Origin: Candidatus Aminicenantota bacterium
GTDB lineage: Bacteria; Acidobacteriota; Aminicenantia; Aminicenantales; Aminicenantaceae
Reading direction: 5' to 3'
Assembly (NCBI GenBank): GCA_030614645.1
Contig: JAUWTR010000091.1
Coordinates: 1 to 6,834 of the forward strand
DNA: 6,834 nucleotides
Of the stretch, positions 5,378 through 6,834 are shown piece after piece. The notes below the pieces were generated by a model. It was not told the DNA's origin. It ran no database searches and was given only the letters and a program-made list of their open reading frames with translations. Every line of letters begins with the position of its first letter. Position 1 is the stretch's first letter. A program made the translations under genes and the position numbers.

Positions 5378-5458
5378 ATCCGCGTCCATCCGCGAAAATC
5401 CGTGTAAAATTCTGTTTTTTCTGTTTTTCCTGAAGTTTCTGTTTTTTTGCTGCGTCTT
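5378..5458. repeat. 10-bp-periodic ATCCGCG repeat and T-rich CTGTTTT tract
   Basis: ATCCGCG at 5378 and 5388 and ATCCGTG at 5398 recur with an exact 10-bp period. They are followed by three TCTGTTTTT-like runs (5411, 5420 and 5439) and a GCTGCGTCTTCAGC block. It ends about 14 bp short of the oligopeptidase stop. Similar ATCCGCG-type interspersed repeats are common in intergenic DNA of many environmental genomes; its function is unknown. Confidence 0.6.
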
Positions 5459-5471
5459 CAGCGTAAAAATA

Positions 5472-6834
5472 TTATTTTAAAAGGTCAAGAAAAAAAGCAT
5501 ACTCAAGAGCAGTCTCCCGGTAGCGGCGAAAACGTCCTGACTGTCCTCCGTGGCCGGCTTCCATATTAGTATGCAGCAGGAGGATATTATCATCAGTCTT
5601 TAGCTCCCGCAGTTTTGCCACCCACTTAGCCGGTTCCCAGTACTGGACCTGGCTGTCATGCAGGCCAGTTGTCACTAGCATAGCAGGATAATCTTGAGCT
5701 TTTACCTGGTCGTAAGGAGAATAAGAGAGCATATAATCATAGTATTCTTTTTTACGTGGATCGCCCCATTCATCCCATTCACCTGAAGTCAAAGGAATAC
5801 TATCATCCAGCATTGTAGTGATAACATCTACAAAGGGGACTGCAGCTAATACTCCTTCCCAGAGGTCAGGGCGCATATTCAAGATCGCACCCATAAGCAG
5901 CCCCCCTGCACTTCCACCTGCGGCAAAGAGTTTATCCTTATTGGTAAATTTCTCAGCAATCAGATATTCGGCACAGTCGATAAAGTCAGTAAAGGTATTT
6001 TTTTTATTCAGAAGTTTCCCATCTTCATACCACCAGCGGCCCATTTCCTGCCCTCCACGAATGTGGGCAATAGCATATACAAAACCCCGGTCCAAAAGAC
6101 TCAGCCGATCAGACCTGAAAGAAGCATTCATGCTGGAGCCATAAGAGCCATACGCGTAAAGCAGAAGCGGATTATCTCCGTTTTTTTCCAACCCTTTCCT
6201 GTACACTAAAGATATCGGCACTTCAACTCCATCTCTAGCAGCAGCATACAGTCGTTCGGTCCGGTAATTTTCCGAAGAAAAATCACCCAGGACTTCCTGC
6301 TGCTTTAAAAGCTTTTTCTCGCGAGTTTTCATGTTGTAATCATAAGTAGAACTGGGAGTTGTCAAGGAAGAATACCTGTAACGCAATAGTTCAGTATCGA
6401 ATTCAGGATTTGTGCTTATATAAGCCGAATAAGCCTCTTCTCCGAAGTCCAGATAGTATTCGGAATTATCATCCCACTTTATAATCCTCAGATTCAGCAG
6501 TCCTTTTTTCCTTTCATTTAAAACAAAAAACTCTTTAAAAAGAGTAAAATTCTGGAGCAAAACATCTTTGCGGTGAGGGATAACCTCTATCCAATTCTCT
6601 TTGGTCGTTTTATCAAGCGGTGTTTTCATCAACCGGAAGTTCTGGGCATTATTATTTGTCAAAATGTAAAAGTAGCCGCCAAAATGGGTGACGTCATATA
6701 AGAGGTCTTTTTCCCGTATGTTAATGATTTTAAACTCTTCTTCAGGATGATCAGCATCCAAAAACCGGTATTCACTGGATAAGGTGCTTGACGAACCAAT
6801 AATAATAAATTTCTTGGATTTACTTTTATAAACA
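5472..6834 (-). CDS. ptrB: Oligopeptidase B (peptidase family S9A), 5' end beyond window
   Basis: About 454 codons of an expected ~680-720 are present. The frame stays open to the right edge and residues upstream of the TTG at 6761 (KKFIIIGSSS, TLSSEYRFLDAD) are family-typical, so the N-terminus lies outside. The first ~150 residues belong to the beta-propeller that screens substrates by size. The alpha/beta-hydrolase domain follows from about 6220 leftward. Numbering from the TTG codon: catalytic Ser284 (GGSAGG), Asp369 (GLHDSQV) and His404 (EAGHGG). The Ser-Asp (85) and Ser-His (120) spacings equal those of E. coli oligopeptidase B. Acidic residues E328 and D330 (SGEWDEWGDP) sit where that enzyme has its basic-residue-specificity pair, favouring oligopeptidase B over prolyl oligopeptidase. 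It cleaves short peptides after Arg/Lys, normally in the cytoplasm; location here is unknown because the N-terminus is missing. It converges on pyrE across the repeat region. Confidence 0.95.
   Translation of the reverse strand, partial: VYKSKSKKFIIIGSSSTLSSEYRFLDADHPEEEFKIINIREKDLLYDVTHFGGYFYILTNNNAQNFRLMKTPLDKTTKENWIEVIPHRKDVLLQNFTLFKEFFVLNERKKGLLNLRIIKWDDNSEYYLDFGEEAYSAYISTNPEFDTELLRYRYSSLTTPSSTYDYNMKTREKKLLKQQEVLGDFSSENYRTERLYAAARDGVEVPISLVYRKGLEKNGDNPLLLYAYGSYGSSMNASFRSDRLSLLDRGFVYAIAHIRGGQEMGRWWYEDGKLLNKKNTFTDFIDCAEYLIAEKFTNKDKLFAAGGSAGGLLMGAILNMRPDLWEGVLAAVPFVDVITTMLDDSIPLTSGEWDEWGDPRKKEYYDYMLSYSPYDQVKAQDYPAMLVTTGLHDSQVQYWEPAKWVAKLRELKTDDNILLLHTNMEAGHGGQSGRFRRYRETALEYAFFLDLLK

Noticed and set aside
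6759..6761. TTG as the true start of the oligopeptidase gene
   Set aside because: The frame stays open to the window edge and the upstream residues are typical of oligopeptidase B, so the gene starts outside the window.

Overview
The window looks like AT-rich chromosome from a Gram-negative, outer-membrane-bearing bacterium. It carries the 5' part of a TonB-dependent outer-membrane receptor, a lipoprotein with a Sec/lipobox signal, and an ECF sigma/anti-sigma pair. The protein styles (TonB receptor with a carboxypeptidase-regulatory-like N-domain, DUF4412-like secreted protein, oligopeptidase B) recall uncultured lineages such as Aminicenantes, Ignavibacteria or Acidobacteria relatives. Taxonomy cannot be settled from this sequence.

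Region 1 (1-3959, all minus strand) is a five-gene run. In transcription order: an ECF sigma factor (TTG start at 3959), a zinc-finger single-TM anti-sigma factor (4-bp ATGA overlap), and a secreted DUF4412/LolA-like protein 13 bp further on. A 157-bp AT-rich gap follows, then a Gly/Arg-rich lipoprotein with a CBM9/DOMON-like domain, and a TonB-dependent receptor (4-bp ATGA overlap) that runs off the left edge. The first three genes parallel the layout sigma / membrane anti-sigma / periplasmic LolA-fold protein known from rpoE-rseA-rseB. The last two are translationally coupled and share an unusual Gly/Arg-rich segment. A candidate ECF-type autoregulatory promoter lies upstream of the sigma gene.

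Region 2 (3960-4820, plus strand) has a 186-bp divergent intergenic region and then pyrE (orotate phosphoribosyltransferase, GTG start), standing alone without other pyrimidine genes.

Region 3 (4821-5471) has no intact gene. It holds a composite repeat: a 33-bp near-perfect inverted repeat bounding a 233-bp element, whose right part is duplicated as a 105-bp direct repeat at 114-bp offset. To its right is a relic that reads like the last ~38 codons of a Gfo/Idh/MocA-type oxidoreductase. A 10-bp-periodic ATCCGCG repeat with a T-rich tract abuts the 3' end of the next gene.

Region 4 (5472-6834, minus strand) is the C-terminal two thirds of an oligopeptidase B (family S9A). Its catalytic Ser, Asp and His are all visible, and its 5' end lies beyond the right edge.
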